Assembly: GCA_905116865.2 (NCBI GenBank)
Contig: CAJHNH020002658.1
Span: forward strand, 1-64,000
DNA length: 64,000 nt
From: Candidula unifasciata
Taxonomy: Eukaryota; Mollusca; Gastropoda; Stylommatophora; Geomitridae
Direction: 5' to 3'
The notes under the pieces are model-generated. The model worked only from the letters and a program-made list of their open reading frames with translations, was not told the origin of the DNA and ran no database searches. Each line of letters begins with the position of its first letter. Positions within the stretch are counted from its first letter, which is position 1. Below are positions 1-11,216 of this stretch, piece by piece. Made by a program: the position numbers and the translations under genes.

Positions 1-1000
1 TTTTTTTCCTGACCGAACTCCCCCCAACTGAAAAAACGGGTAGAAAATTTCAAGAAAATTTAAAAATCTTTTACCTATTGAAAAAAATCAAAGAAAAAAT
101 TTAAAAACTTCGTATTTTTAGCGATCTGTTTGAGACTCGGGGAAAATTTTGGGTATTTTTTATTCCGGACTGTTTTTCTTGTTTTAAAACTTAATTTTTT
201 TTGTACCGTGAAGTTTTTAAGAAATGGTATATTTGTTTTTAAAAAGATTTTAGTTGCGTCCCAGCCCTTCCCTTACCCTTCCACGTGTGGGGTTTCCCTG
301 ACTCCCAAAAAATTTCAGAACAAAATACACCCACTGCATTTCCCCAAAAAACTTTCCTTTGGGGGCAAATAATTTAAAAATGTCTCTTTCAAAATCCCAA
401 TGATCGCTTCAAAGGCAAGAACAAAAAATCTGCAAAAAAATAGGGCCCCATTCTAAGCCAGAGAAAAAAACCCTGGGGGAAACCGGGGGGATTTACCCCC
501 AAAACGTATAATACCCCCCGATTTTGTAAGACCCAATGAAAAAATGCCCCCAGGGCCCTTCCCAAAGGGGGGGGGGGAATGAAGGGCCCCAAAAATTTAT
601 TGATAACCCTTTGTTGACGACTTTGCTAGCCCCCCGGGCTGAGTTACTCGGGCCCCAAAGCCCCCTGGCTTGTACATGTTTGGGAAAAAAATTTTACGGG
701 GGGTTTTTATGGTTTTGGAAAAGCTTTCCGGGAATTTTAAAAGGAGGGGGCCCACCAGGGAAACGCCGTCGCAAAAATACCACTCCTGTGGTAGTTTCTG
801 ATCGTCAGGGTACACGGGGAGGGGAAACCCCAAATTGCCCGGAAAAGGCCCATGAAAGGGCCCACTGCGGAGGACACCTTTGGGTGATTTCTGAAAAAAA
901 GGCGTTCCCCAAACAGGTTTTCCCCCTGGGCGGGGAAAGGTGGGGTGGTTTTAAGGGTTTGGGGGTTACATTAAATTTTAGGTCTTAAACCAAACTCCCA
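1..1000. other. homopolymer-rich sequence, no gene recognised
   Basis: This stretch is unusually full of short G, C, A and T runs, with patches that read like ordinary sequence whose homopolymers have been stretched. Short open frames occur on both strands, but none has a recognisable domain or realistic composition. It may be low-quality sequence at a contig edge or the decayed 5' part of the retroelement that follows. I see no firm coding or RNA feature. Confidence 0.5.
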
Positions 1001-3298
1001 CCCGCGAGTTCGGGACAGTGGTAAAGGCACAGCCGTGTGCCAAGCAGAATACTAAGCAGGAGGGCAGAGGGACATTCTGAGTGTCGGGCAAGACAATAAT
1101 GCCCTACAGAAACGGTTCAAAGCCGCTACATGCAGCGAACAGGAGGGGCTGTATGATGTGGGTGCATTTAAAAAGATCAAACACAGTGCCCTCTGTCGCG
1201 ACGAGCGTTTCTGTAACAACAGACGGAGAACCAAAAAGGGAGCGAGAGAAATTCCTTTAGGGACCCGTATCAGTTCGCCGAGGTCAATTCGAGCAACCGA
1301 AGTCTGGGACTCTGGTTGTCAGTCAGGAAGAACTAGAGCTACATCTACAGCAAGATGTACTCGTGATAAAAGAGGAGAGAGCCTCTCGATGACAATCCCA
1401 GAGATCGCTTAGCGGTCTAAAACAGCCTTCGGTGCCGAAGGTACCATTTAAAATGGTACCTCCCCTTTGGTCTGAGGTTGAGGACGTTTTGAAAAAAGGC
1501 CAGCGGCAAGTCTGCCCCAGGTCCCGAACGGTGTTTCCGTACGTTTTTTACAAGCGTTTGCCCGAAAATCCTTGAAAATGCTTCACGTCTTGTTGAGACA
1601 AAGCGTGGATCCGCAATCAGCTGAATATGTCCGAGTGGGTTCAAAGGCAAATGGGGTCTACATTCCCAAAGAGCAGGACTCGAAGAGTCTTTTTCCCAAT
1701 TCAGGCCCATCTCGCCTGTTGAATGTCGAGGGTAAGATATTCTTCTCAGTCATGGCTCGCCGGCTTCACACAGTATCTGTTATGACTAACAAGTACATAG
1801 ATAACGAGTGTTTCAGAAGGGGTGGTATTTCCAGGCGTGTTTTTTTCCTGGGTGCCTTGAACACGCGACCATGATTTGGGAGCTATCCTATAGAGGCCCC
1901 CAAGACAAATGAGCAGAGAGCCAAGCATGAAGAACGATTTGCACGTTATATGGTTGGACTTAGCCAAACGGCCTAACGGGGCAGTCCCCCCATAGGCTAC
2001 TGTGGCGAGCCCTTCGCATGTTTTCACGTACCGACACAGATCAGGTTCAAAAATGGTCGTGGCAATATTTCTCTCCAAGTTCGCTTTGCGCTTCTCTACC
2101 TCGAACGTTTTACCCGAGGGTGGGGACTGAGTTGCCAGATTGGGATAGCTATGGGCTGTACGATCTCACCATAACTGTTTTGTCATGGGCAAATGCAGAT
2201 CATGTTAGACGGGGCGTAGGCCGGCTACGGACTGGGCCTTCAAATAGGGGATCAACATGGTGCCCGCCACTAACGCGCATTTATGGATGACACGACTACA
2301 ATAACTGGGCAGCGAGGAGGTCTGCCCGCACGATCCTGAAAAGATTGGACGCGGTGGTCCAATGGAGGTGCGGTATGCAGTTCAAACCGCAGAAGTCGAG
2401 GAGTCTGTCATCCATAAGGGCAGGTGTCGGCGACCAGTTTTACGGTGGCAAGGAACAAGATCCCTACGGTTCTGGAGGAACCGGTGAAGAGCTCGGTCGC
2501 GTTTTAACGATTCAAAGTTGACTGACAGAGCGGAAGTCCGGGCGAATACATGGAGTTACTGGCTACAGGCCTGCTCGCGATCGAGCGATGCAGGCTGGTC
2601 GGGGAAATTCAAGGTATGGTGTCTCCAATTCATGTTGATTCCGAAACTCCTATGGCCACTGTCCGTCTACGAGGTGACGATGACTGCAGTGGGAAGCCAT
2701 GTGAAAAGAAATCAACACAGCCTTAAGAAAGTGATTGTGCACGCCTGTCTGACCGAGCGTGGCTCTGTATTGTAAGCAGGCTAAGCTGGTACTTCGTTCA
2801 AATCAATAACAGAAGAGTTTAAGAGTCGGCAAGTAAGACTCGCCATGCTTCTGCGCGAGTCTTCAGACCCAAATGTCATCGCTGTACCAGCCCGCTCTAA
2901 AGACTGGTACCAAGTGGAGGGTCCTCGATGCGTTAGAAATATGCTCAGAATGGCACTAAAATTGAGAGAGATAATGGGTTACACACAAACCGACCGTCGA
3001 GGCCTAGGGCACGGGAAAGTCAATTGTGTGGTCAAAGGCCTCAGCCAAAGAACGCCGAGACATGGTAATACAAACGGTTGAGGGGACAACGAAAACGAGG
3101 TTCGGGTTCAGAAAGCAGCCCAACAGTCGCTCGCAGGGCCATTGGGTCAGCCTGGAGAGCGCATTGCCAAGAGTACTCACATGGGGTGAGATCTGGCGGA
3201 TGACCCCGTGCGACTGAGCTTTATCGTTCGTTCGGCGTACGATGTTTTACCGTCCGGTGTTAATATGGTCAAATGGTCTGCGAACTAACGATCCGACT

Positions 3299-3349
3299 TG
3301 CCCGTTGTGCAAATCAAAGCAAACTCTTGAGCACGTCCTGTCCGCGTGC
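3299..3349 (+). other. CCHC zinc-finger motif of the LINE relic
   Basis: Within an open stretch of 66 codons (3242-3442) the translation gives Cys, two residues, Cys, seven residues, His, four residues, Cys. It is followed by ALGQGRYTWRH, a stretch rich in basic and aromatic residues. In restriction-like-endonuclease LINEs this finger sits just before the endonuclease and helps bind RNA or target DNA. The order here is the same. Confidence 0.75.
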
Positions 3350-3629
3350 AGGAAAGCCCTAGGTCAAGGCCGATATACCTGGCGCCACAACAAGGTGGCT
3401 AAAGGAGTTAGCAGGCCGTTGTCGACCAGAGGGCTAGAATGAGGGCTAACGCCAGAGCCAGTTCTAGTATCGCCCCCATTCGTTTCCTCAAGGCTGGGCA
3501 GGTTTCCAATCGGTAAGGTCAACAAAAACGCATTCGCTCCATCTGTACTAGACTCTGCGAGGGACTGGTTACTGGCGGTTGATCTGCCAGGCCATGAACG
3601 GTATCCCGAGTTGATCCGTTAATAAAACC

Positions 3630-3704
3630 GGCCTGCGACCGGACATCGTTCTCCATTCTGCGCAAAAACGGCAACTCATCCTGATTGAGTTTGACGGTCC
3701 CGTT
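3630..3704 (+). other. RPD-X14-E endonuclease signature of the LINE relic
   Basis: One frame reads GLRPDIVLHSAQ and then, 14 residues after the PD aspartate, a glutamate in LILIEFDGP. This fits the R/K-PD-X(12-14)-D/E pattern of the restriction-like endonuclease of R2-type LINEs. A stop pair lies just upstream (about 3619-3624), so the domain is broken. Confidence 0.6.
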
Positions 3705-4280
3705 TGAGTCGCGTATGGAGGAGAATCATTTGTACAAGCTTCGAGAAGTACAGTGATTTAGCAGCCGGTTTGAGGAGAAACGAGGCTTACACAGTACGGG
3801 TATTTTGCCGTCGAAGTGGGAGCGAGAGGCCTCGTTTCCACTTCGCTCTACAATGTGGGTGAAAAGAATTAGGATTGCGCGGTAATGACGGAAACGAGCA
3901 CTCAAAAAAAACTGGAGAGGTTGCCGAAAGGGGCATCTAGCTGGCTTTTGGACGCAGCGCAACAACGTAGGGGACGGGCCCTCGGTGAGCTGGTCCGGGT
4001 ATCTAGTGGAAAAGAGTTTCTTATCCCTTTGAAAAGTCCATCGTGTACGAATTGTCTGCCAGTGTCCCTCTGCCAACTGCTAATAAAAGTCCAACATGTG
4101 TCCGGTAAACCAAAGTAAGTTGTCGCTCGGTCGTCCAGGCATGCGGACTGTTTTAATTACGCTGTCGCGGCGGCTTCTTATCTCACAGTAACCTCCTTCG
4201 AAACCACCAAGTCGTCTTGTCTCTGGGCCGAAAGTATAACACCATCCGGTAATTCCGTGCAGCGGGGAACCAGCCCTGAG

Positions 4281-4696
4281 CTTCATGAACTCAGGTGGGC
4301 CCACCTCCGAATGCGTTTAGGAATCGTGGGCCGAAACGTGTGTCGAAAGATGATAATTTCTACTGATGACTGTAGATCCCCGCTGTACTTGCTCCCTGTG
4401 AGTTTATTCTTATCGGATTTACACCTAAAGCTCAAATTCTGGATCAAGACAGGAGTCCAGGAGTGGAAAAACAACTAAAAATTTCCACTAGAGTTTACAG
4501 CAGTACACGCACAGAAGGGGAAAGAAGTTTCACAGGGAGAAGGAGAAGAAAGAAGCCACACAGGCAGATGCAACCAAGCTTCCAAGGAAATATCTATCCT
4601 TTTTACGCTGGCTAGGTCCCCCATCTGGTCACCTGCTTCTAAGATGACCTTGGAGAAATGTAGATTAGGTCTTAGTATGATCGGTTGTCAGAGTGT
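4281..4696. other. no gene recognised
   Basis: Mixed-composition sequence between the LINE relic and the minisatellite. Short overlapping frames on both strands (up to 73 codons) show no known motif. The phrase gagtttacagcagt near 4491 recurs near 15890, which hints at another minor dispersed repeat. Confidence 0.4.
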
Positions 4697-5825
4697 ACCG
4701 CCACTTTGTGTGATCCGTGGTCCTCGAGCACTACTACATTGTGTTATCCGTGTTCCTTGAGCACTATTACTTTGTGTGATCCGTGTTCCTTGAGCACTAC
4801 TACTTTGTGTGATCCGTGTTCCTTGAGCACTACACTAGTTTGTATGATCCGTGGTCCTCGAGCACTACTACTTTGTGTTATCCGTGTTCCTTGAGCACTA
4901 GTACTTTGGGTGATCCGTGTTCCTTGAGCACTACTACTTTGTGTGATCCGTGTTCCTTGAGCACTACTACTTTGTGTGATCCGTGTTCCTTGAGCCCTAC
5001 ACTAGTTTGTATGATCCGTGGTCCTCGAGCACTACTAGATTGTGTGATCCGTGGTCCTCGAGCACTACTAGATTGTGGGATCCGTGGTCCTCGAGCACTA
5101 CTAGATTGTGTGATCCGTGGTCCTCGAGCACTACTAGATTGTGTGATCCGTGGTCCTCGAGCACTACTAGATTGTGGGATCCGTGGTCCTCGAGCACTAC
5201 TAGATTGTGGGATCCGTGGTCCTCGAGCACTACTAGATTGTGTGATCCGTGGTCCTCGAGCACTACTAGATTGTGTGATCCGTGGTCCTCGAGCACTACA
5301 AGATTGTGGGATCCGTGGTCCTCGAGCACTACTAGATTGTGTGATCCGTGGTCCTCGAGCACTACTAGATTGTGGGATCCGTGGTCCTCGAGCACTACTA
5401 GATTGTGGGATCCGTGGTCCTCGAGCACTACTAGTTTGTGGGATCCGTGGTCCTCGAGCACTACTAGATTGTGTGATCCGTGGTCCTCGAGCACTACTAG
5501 TTTGTGGGATCTGTGGTCCTCGAGCACTACTAGATTGTGGGATCTGTGGTCCTCGAGCACTACTAGATTGTGGGATCCGTGGTCCTCGAGCACTACTAGT
5601 TTGTGGGATCTGTGGTCCTCGAGCACTACTAGATTGTGGGATCCGTGGTCCTCGAGCACTACTAGATTGTGGGATCCGTGGTCCTCGAGCACTACTAGTT
5701 TGTGGGATCTGTGGTCCTCGAGCACTACTAGATTGTGGGATCCGTGGTCCTCGAGCACTACTAGATTGTGTGATCCGTGGTCCTCGAGCACTACTAGATT
5801 GTGGGATCTGTGGTCCTCGAGCTTT
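4697..5825. repeat. 33-bp minisatellite, about 34 copies
   Basis: The unit reads roughly gatccgtggtcctcgagcac followed by tactagattgtgt. Each main-type copy contains the XhoI site ctcgag, and copies with 'ggatcc' also carry a BamHI site. The first third (to about 5010) uses a variant with 'gttccttgagcac' and 'tactttgtg', plus two slightly shorter copies containing 'acactagtttgta'. The rest is the more uniform type with small changes: gattgtg or gtttgtg, and ccgtgg or ctgtgg. Because 33 is divisible by three, frames stay open on both strands (up to 349 codons). The 11-residue repeat proteins they predict are an artefact, not evidence of a gene. Confidence 0.95.
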
Positions 5826-5914
5826 ACCAGCTGTGGTATAGCACCTCTGCCTCCACATACACTTGACAGTTTTCATGTCCTAATTTACCCTATTATGAAC
5901 TTCTTGTTCCATGT

Positions 5915-6060
5915 TGAAAAGCATGGCAGGCCAATAATAGATGGAGGGATAATATCCAGAGAGACCTACGCACATGTGGTGTCACCATTTGGAAAGAGAA
6001 GGCCAACCAGAGAGATGATGGGAGGTGGGTGATATCTGCAGCAATAAACCTCAAGGGTTC
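5915..6060 (+). pseudogene. LINE reverse-transcriptase C-terminal fragment
   Basis: One frame reads HGRPNNRWRDNIQRDL, then WKEKANQRDDGRWVISA and NLKGS. A basic RGRPRxRW-type block followed by a W-x-x-x-A-x-x-R-x-x-W region is typical of the C-terminal end of many invertebrate non-LTR reverse transcriptases. A related copy is at 52240-52390, sharing 'ggaaagagaaggcca' and 'gggtgatatc'. There is no catalytic part, so it is dead. Confidence 0.6.
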
Positions 6061-6232
6061 GAAATCGTCTTGTCCGTCGATGTTTTTTAACCAGATAATG
6101 CTGAATCTAGTATTCCGTTGAGTTTTCAATCCAGTTTATGCTGTATTTAGTGCTCCGTAGAGCTTTCTATGTACATTATATACTGTATTTAGTATTTCAT
6201 GAACGCATTTATCGAACAGCTCATGCCTTGAA

Positions 6233-6512
6233 GGGAGTCGCCGAGGAGTGCAGCTAGACGCTCGCCGCAGATCGGAAGGTCGTGTGTTCGCTCAGGCGGA
6301 GCCTGACTTTTTTTATATATGACTTTGACTCCCAGGTCGACCTAGCCTTGAGTGGGTACCAGGTGCAGTCCTGGGAAGTAAAGGCGGCCGGGTGATGCTG
6401 ACCTTATCACCCATCTAGTGCCGATTGGTCTTTAAAAATATAGGTGTAGCCCTATATGCCCTATACGCCTGAAGGCATGGAAAAGGGATCTTTACTTTTA
6501 CTTTTTTTGTTA
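6233..6512 (+). mobile_element. SINE family A, near full-length copy
   Basis: It starts with a tRNA-like head (gggagtcgccg, then an A-box-like stretch and a B-box-like ggtcgtgtgttcgct). The body contains 'gactcccaggtcgacctag', 'gtcctgggaagtaaaggc', and a tail ending 'gatctttacttttac'. The same body recurs at 12680-12935, 17830-17935, 27005-27095, 27870-28075, 29395-29535, 32396-32656, 44229-44461 and 53025-53155. Head plus shared body plus many copies identify a tRNA-derived SINE. Confidence 0.8.
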
Positions 6513-7146
6513 TTCCTTGGATGCAATGTTGATCCAACATTACTAACTCCTAGTTGTTGTTGTTTTTTATTTTTTATTTTAACTCTCTCATATTGTATAC
6601 ACAAACTTTAAAACTCGGTGACAGTAGATGAAATGAATGAAAAGGAACAAGGAGACAACCCAGAGCAAATGATATCAATATCTAATTCGCAAGTGCGTTC
6701 ATTACAAGACCACACGTCGAAACTGAGGCTCTGGCTGAGGACATCACAGGGGTAAGTTTTTGCTGCCCACTCAACTCTCCGGCTAATTCAAGATCGATGA
6801 AGGGTATGCAACATATGTATTAAGATGACGATAAAGAATATATTCCTACAGAAAGAAAGCGGCAGACAAATATATTAAAAGGTGATGAAATCGTGGACAG
6901 TAAAAGAATAAAAGCGTACACCTATTAAAGAGGGAAATAAAAATGAACGTAGGACGGAGATAAAGAAAAACGGTTCAAGAACAAAGTAAAGAAGTGACGA
7001 TCTAGTAGAAAAAGCCATACTGTAGGCACCGCAATCTGAGTGATCAATTATCTTGAGCCCACGTCTTCCCGTTCACCCTCTCCCTCAGACTTTTCTCACA
7101 AAAATATGGTGAGTGACGTGTAGAATGAATGTGTTGTTTTGAGCAC
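6513..7146. other. no gene recognised
   Basis: AT-rich spacer starting with T runs. I see no conserved coding segment, RNA gene or repeat shared with the rest of the window. Confidence 0.4.
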
Positions 7147-7933
7147 ATATGTATTATCAATCAATCAGGTGCCGTCTCCACAATGAAGGTTGGCTGCAAT
7201 GGATCTCCAACAAGCCCTGTCTGTTGCCCTTGATGTACACTCACTCATACTGCTGTTCGTCCATCTCTTGAAGTTATCCTCCCACTTGTAACGCTGTCTG
7301 CCTTTTGCTCGCCTACCTTGAACCTCTCCCTCTAGGATGATCTTTACAATACTGTTATGTCTTTTAATGTGGCAAAAATATTTCACTTGTCTCTTTTTTA
7401 TTTCACCTAGCAACTCTCTTTTCATTCCCAATTTCCTCATTACCTCTGTATTTGATAGCTTTTGTTTCCATGAAATACTACCTAATCTTCTGTATATCCA
7501 CATCTCCAAAGAACTGATACGATTTTCCAGTTGTTTGTTCATTGTCCATGTCTCTGTGCCATACAGTAAGGTTGAGAATACATAACATTTGACAATTCTC
7601 ATTTTTAATGTATTGCTTATTTCTCTTGATGTCAGTAACTTTTGCATGTTGTTGAAAATGTTTTTGGCCATCCCTATTCTTTTCTTGACTTCTGTTTCAC
7701 TTCTGCCGTCACATGTTATTACTTGTCCAAGATATAAGAAATTTGAAACGTGTTCCAATTTCACCCCGTTTACTGTGATATTCATTGTTAGCTGATTATT
7801 TTCTTTGCTAAATATCATGGTTTTTGTCTTTTTCAAATTTATATCTAATCAAAATTCTGCACTCCTTCTGTTTACTTGCTCCATTAGGTCTTGCAACTCC
7901 TGCTCACTCTCTGCTAGCAACAATATGTATTAT
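7147..7933 (-). pseudogene. 5'-truncated LINE (reverse-transcriptase C-terminal region) with target-site duplication
   Basis: An intact 223-codon frame (7836 down to 7165) carries LEHVSNFLYLGQVITCDG, then TLLYGTETWTM, a C-terminal GRRAKGRQRYKW block and a final CGDGT. This is the part of a non-LTR reverse transcriptase after the catalytic box. The frame continues upstream through one in-frame stop (TGA on the minus strand, 7849-7851) into ESEQELQDLMEQVNRR, and is lost at about 7922. The insert is bounded by an exact 11-bp duplication, atatgtattat (7147-7157 and 7923-7933). Its 3' end is a short GATT-type tail (7158-7167). No catalytic residues remain. A second 3' stub of the same family is at 42236-42285. 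Confidence 0.88.
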
Positions 7934-9400
7934 AGTATTTTTTAAATAGGTTTAACCCCTATCCCACAACATTTCATGCTACTGTGTTCAGACTGAACAT
8001 TTTGTTAATACTGTTTGTTGTTTTTGTGTGTTTAATTAAGATTTTCCAGCTTGTCACCAACCTTCTCGGATCTTGCTGGATGTAAGACATGTCGCTCTCT
8101 CCTCCTGTCATGCACATACCGCAAATCATTACGTTCGTCCATTTTATGAATCTAATTTCTGCCTTAATGACCATAAATACTTTTAAGTATGTTTTCTTTA
8201 ACGTCTTATTTGAGGTATGTTAAAATTGCATTATCGTCTCAATTTGTCTGTTTAATTGTGCGTCACTCTTGTTGATTTTCCTGCTAACTGTGCAACACTT
8301 AGCACAATGTTCGTGTTTCTTTGTCGTCGTATGTTTAAATAAAGTCTTTTGACGGATTAAAGTTGTTTAATTGTGGCGTGCAAGAAAAGGGGAAATAATT
8401 CCTACTCAGACGGCGGAGGGGTTATTGTCGCTATTCACAGTTGGTGAAAATCTCAATACGCTACAGTAAATGGTAATTGGAAGGGTGTAAATCGGTGCAG
8501 GTGTTAATAGATTATTAATTAATGCGAGTAACAGTATGTGTTTAAATCAGAGTTTGGTCAGATATGACTGAGCTGCTTGATGTACAATAGTAGTCAGTAC
8601 ATGTTCTTAGTTTACAAGGATGTTGGCAGCGGATACAAAACTTGACATCTCACATTGAGCTAGCTGGTTCGTTCATATGAGCTTACTGAAGACACTACAA
8701 GCCTAATCCCAGGAAGACGATATGGAGGTTGTAACAATATTATGTCAGAGTAGACTTGGCTCTTAGTCTTGACTGACAGCTGGTGTAGAATGAAAGCTCC
8801 TACAGGCGGACAGACAGAGCACCGCGCTTCTGACTCGATAGCTTATACACCAGGCTTTGTTCCAAACGTAATGGTGTTGCCTTTCATTTGGAGTTTAAAA
8901 CAAGAGGCAAACCGAGTAAGGGATAATAATGGTTGGGTGACACATGGTCGCTACAACAGTGCCCAGACTTTGGGTTACGGAGAGGATGAAGTCCCTTCCT
9001 GGCCTTAATCAGTTTCGGAAAAATGCGAGCGAGTCTTGCTAGTCGCACTGTCCGTCTCCGTGTGCTGTGATTCCCTTGTCTCCCGGTGGAACAATGTAAC
9101 ATTACCATCTGGAAAGACGGAAAGATGCCAACAAAAACAACATCAACAGACTGTGCTTATGCATTTGTGGGAGATTATATTTATAAAAATATTAATCAAA
9201 TAAAGAGGGGCGAAAAAACCCTGCAAATAAAACACACTCGCCAATTTAAACTGAGGTAGCGGACAAACGCCTACACCATAAGTTGAAAAAAAAAAAAAAA
9301 AAGTCAATGATACAACAGTATAAAAGATTACAAGTCATAATATAACTCTGTGTGGTAAAATAACTTGGTTGCTTGTCGCAATATCCGTGGATCCGTTTAA
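7934..9400. other. no gene recognised
   Basis: AT-rich sequence with short frames only (66-79 codons at 7974-8174, 8769-9008 and 8884-9108). None has a domain I know. A 17-base A run lies near 9285. Confidence 0.4.
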
Positions 9401-9405
9401 AGAAA

Positions 9406-9686
9406 AAGAAGAAGAAGAAGAAGAAGAAGAAGAAGAAGAAGAAGAAGAAGAAGAAGAAGAAGAAGAAGAAGAAGAAGAAGAAGAAGAAGAAGAAGAAGAA
9501 GAAGAAGAAGAAGAAGAAGAAGAAGAAGAAGAAGAAGAAGAAGAAGAAGAAGAAGAATAAGAAGAAGAAGAAGAAGAAGAAGAAGAAAAGAAGAAGAAGA
9601 AGAAGAAGAAGAAGAAGAAGAAGAAGAAGAAGAAGAAGAAGAAGAAGAAGAAGAAGAAGAAGAAGAAGAAGAAGAAGAAGAAGAAG

Positions 9687-9718
<32 letters not shown>

Positions 9719-9928
9719 GAAGAAGAAGTAGAAGAAGAAGTAGAAGAAGTAGAAGAAGAAGAAGAAGAAGAAGAAGAAGAAGAAGAAGAAGAAGAAGAAG
9801 AAGAAGAAGAAGAAGAGAAGAAGAAGAAGAAGAAGAAGAAGAAGAAGAAGAAGAAGAAGAAGAAGAAGAAGAAGAAGAAGAAGAAGAAGAAGAAGAAGAA
9901 GAAGAAGAAGAAGAAGAAGAAGAAGAAA
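9406..9928. repeat. (GAA)n microsatellite, about 520 bp
   Basis: Almost pure GAA on the plus strand, with a few interruptions (an AAT near 9557, an extra A near 9590, several GTA triplets at 9717-9750). It makes frames of over 200 codons of poly-Glu, poly-Lys, poly-Arg, poly-Phe, poly-Leu or poly-Ser, all spurious. Long GAA/TTC tracts can form triplex DNA. Confidence 0.97.
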
Positions 9929-10980
9929 GATGATAACAATAAGAAGGGAAAGAACAAGAAGTAGAAGAGGAATACAGAGAAGAGGAAAAATCACAATAAC
10001 AAAAAGTAGAAAAAGAAGAAAAGAAGAAGAAAACACGTGGAGACATAGAACCCACTTTTAGGATAAACTCATCAGCAACCACCCTATCCCCCCTTTTCAC
10101 CCCCCCCCCCCCAAAAAAAAAAATTATATCAGCGACCTATCTAGCGCAATTTTCAGCTCTAGGTTGGGAAACTGTTCTATAGAAGAGAGGTTGAATGGGG
10201 TCTATAGGAGAAACAAAGAATAATAGTAATACAACATACCCCGTATGAGGAACGGAAGAATGTTGTGTGTGATGTAGGCTACTTTATTCCATAAAGCACG
10301 CTATCTTCAGAATCCAGACAACATTAAGTTTTGATTTCTATAGTGAAGATTAATGTTACGAGTAATAAAGCAAGATAGGCCCACTAGATGCCGCAAAGTC
10401 ATCTGTTTACAGAGGGTTAAAGATCATTCTGCAGAGGGTTCATACTTAGCTGGGAGAGTAGAATGAAGACGAAAATGAAGACAAATATGAAGAGGATGAA
10501 AGGAAGGAAAAGGAGGAGGAAGAGGAGAAAGAATATCAAGATGAAGATCACACGAACAAGACAACGATAAAAACATCAGACATCGATAAGATCCCGTTTA
10601 ACTAGAACTTTAAGTTGACCTTTCAATGGGATTTTGTAACAGCACATACAAACGCACATACAGAGTCTATGATAAATGCTATTACCTGTTCAAAATCTGA
10701 GACATGTAAATACATTTACCATTTCGAAGACAAGCTTAGAAACTAAACGGAAACAGGGAAATGGACGCAATGCACTTTCGTGCATTGTCTGATTGATATT
10801 CCCATGTGTATTCCATCTGTCTATGATCAAATTACTGACTTATGTTAGGCCCATATAATCAAATAAATCGGTTTATCTACGGCTCTCTTCTTTAATTTAG
10901 TTTTCTGTGTAGCTTCCTTTCTTTCAATCGCTCCTTTCCATCTCTCTAACGCTCAATATATCTGCTTTCTCTTGCTCATA
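9929..10980. other. purine-rich shoulder then no gene recognised
   Basis: A degenerate purine-rich region runs to about 10030. A C run joined to an A run lies at 10100-10122. The rest is AT-rich without recognisable genes. Another purine-rich patch lies at 10450-10550. Confidence 0.4.

Positions 10981-10984
<4 letters not shown>

Positions 10985-11064
<80 letters not shown>
10985..11064. repeat. (CT)n microsatellite
   Basis: Forty uninterrupted CT dinucleotides. A second (CT)n tract lies at 11175-11213. Confidence 0.97.
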
Positions 11065-11065
<1 letters not shown>

Positions 11066-11170
11066 ACAATGACTTTGACTCTTTCACCCTATTTCTGTCA
11101 CCTTTACCCTCCGTCATACTCTCTTCATGTCTTACATATCCGGTCTGACGCACACGCTTACCTCCTCTTC

Positions 11171-11174
<4 letters not shown>

Positions 11175-11216
<42 letters not shown>

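Larger units (their letters stand above)
1010..4280 (+). pseudogene. degenerate non-LTR retrotransposon with reverse transcriptase, CCHC finger and R2-like endonuclease remnant
   Basis: A dead LINE, read across all three plus-strand frames because of many stops and frameshifts. Blocks occur in the order expected of one polyprotein. KSAPGP is at 1508-1525. NVEGKIFFSVMARRL is at 1722-1766. VIWLDLA, with the motif A aspartate, is at 1945-1965. AMGCTISP followed by a stop is at 2148-2174. The catalytic FMDD box is at 2280-2291. A C-X2-C-X7-H-X4-C finger lies at 3299-3349. An RPD-X14-E signature lies at 3630-3704. Finger plus RPD-X(12-14)-D/E is the layout of restriction-like-endonuclease LINEs (R2 and relatives such as Hero). 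Such proteins nick target DNA and copy their RNA there. The block order resembles a family common in corals, fish and molluscs, from memory. Clade is not proven, and the 5' end and any target-site duplication were not found. GC content is visibly higher than in most of the window. Confidence 0.8.

Noticed and set aside
1010..4280. Bacterial or other contamination, because of higher GC and odd composition.
   Set aside because: Reverse-transcriptase, finger and endonuclease blocks in order identify an animal-type LINE relic.
4697..5825. CRISPR-like regular repeats; also 16243-16520.
   Set aside because: The units are directly tandem, with no unique spacers, in eukaryotic transposon-rich DNA.
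4816..6032. Open frames of 332-349 codons on both strands with an 11-residue repeat, looking like repetitive proteins.
   Set aside because: They follow from a 33-bp tandem repeat with no stops in several frames. Overlapping frames on both strands are equally open, and no start context or domain supports one.
9246..10100. Poly-Ser, poly-Leu, poly-Phe and poly-Glu frames over 180-280 codons; similar ones at the other GAA arrays.
   Set aside because: Trinucleotide repeats keep all six frames open or nearly so. No flanking coding signal.
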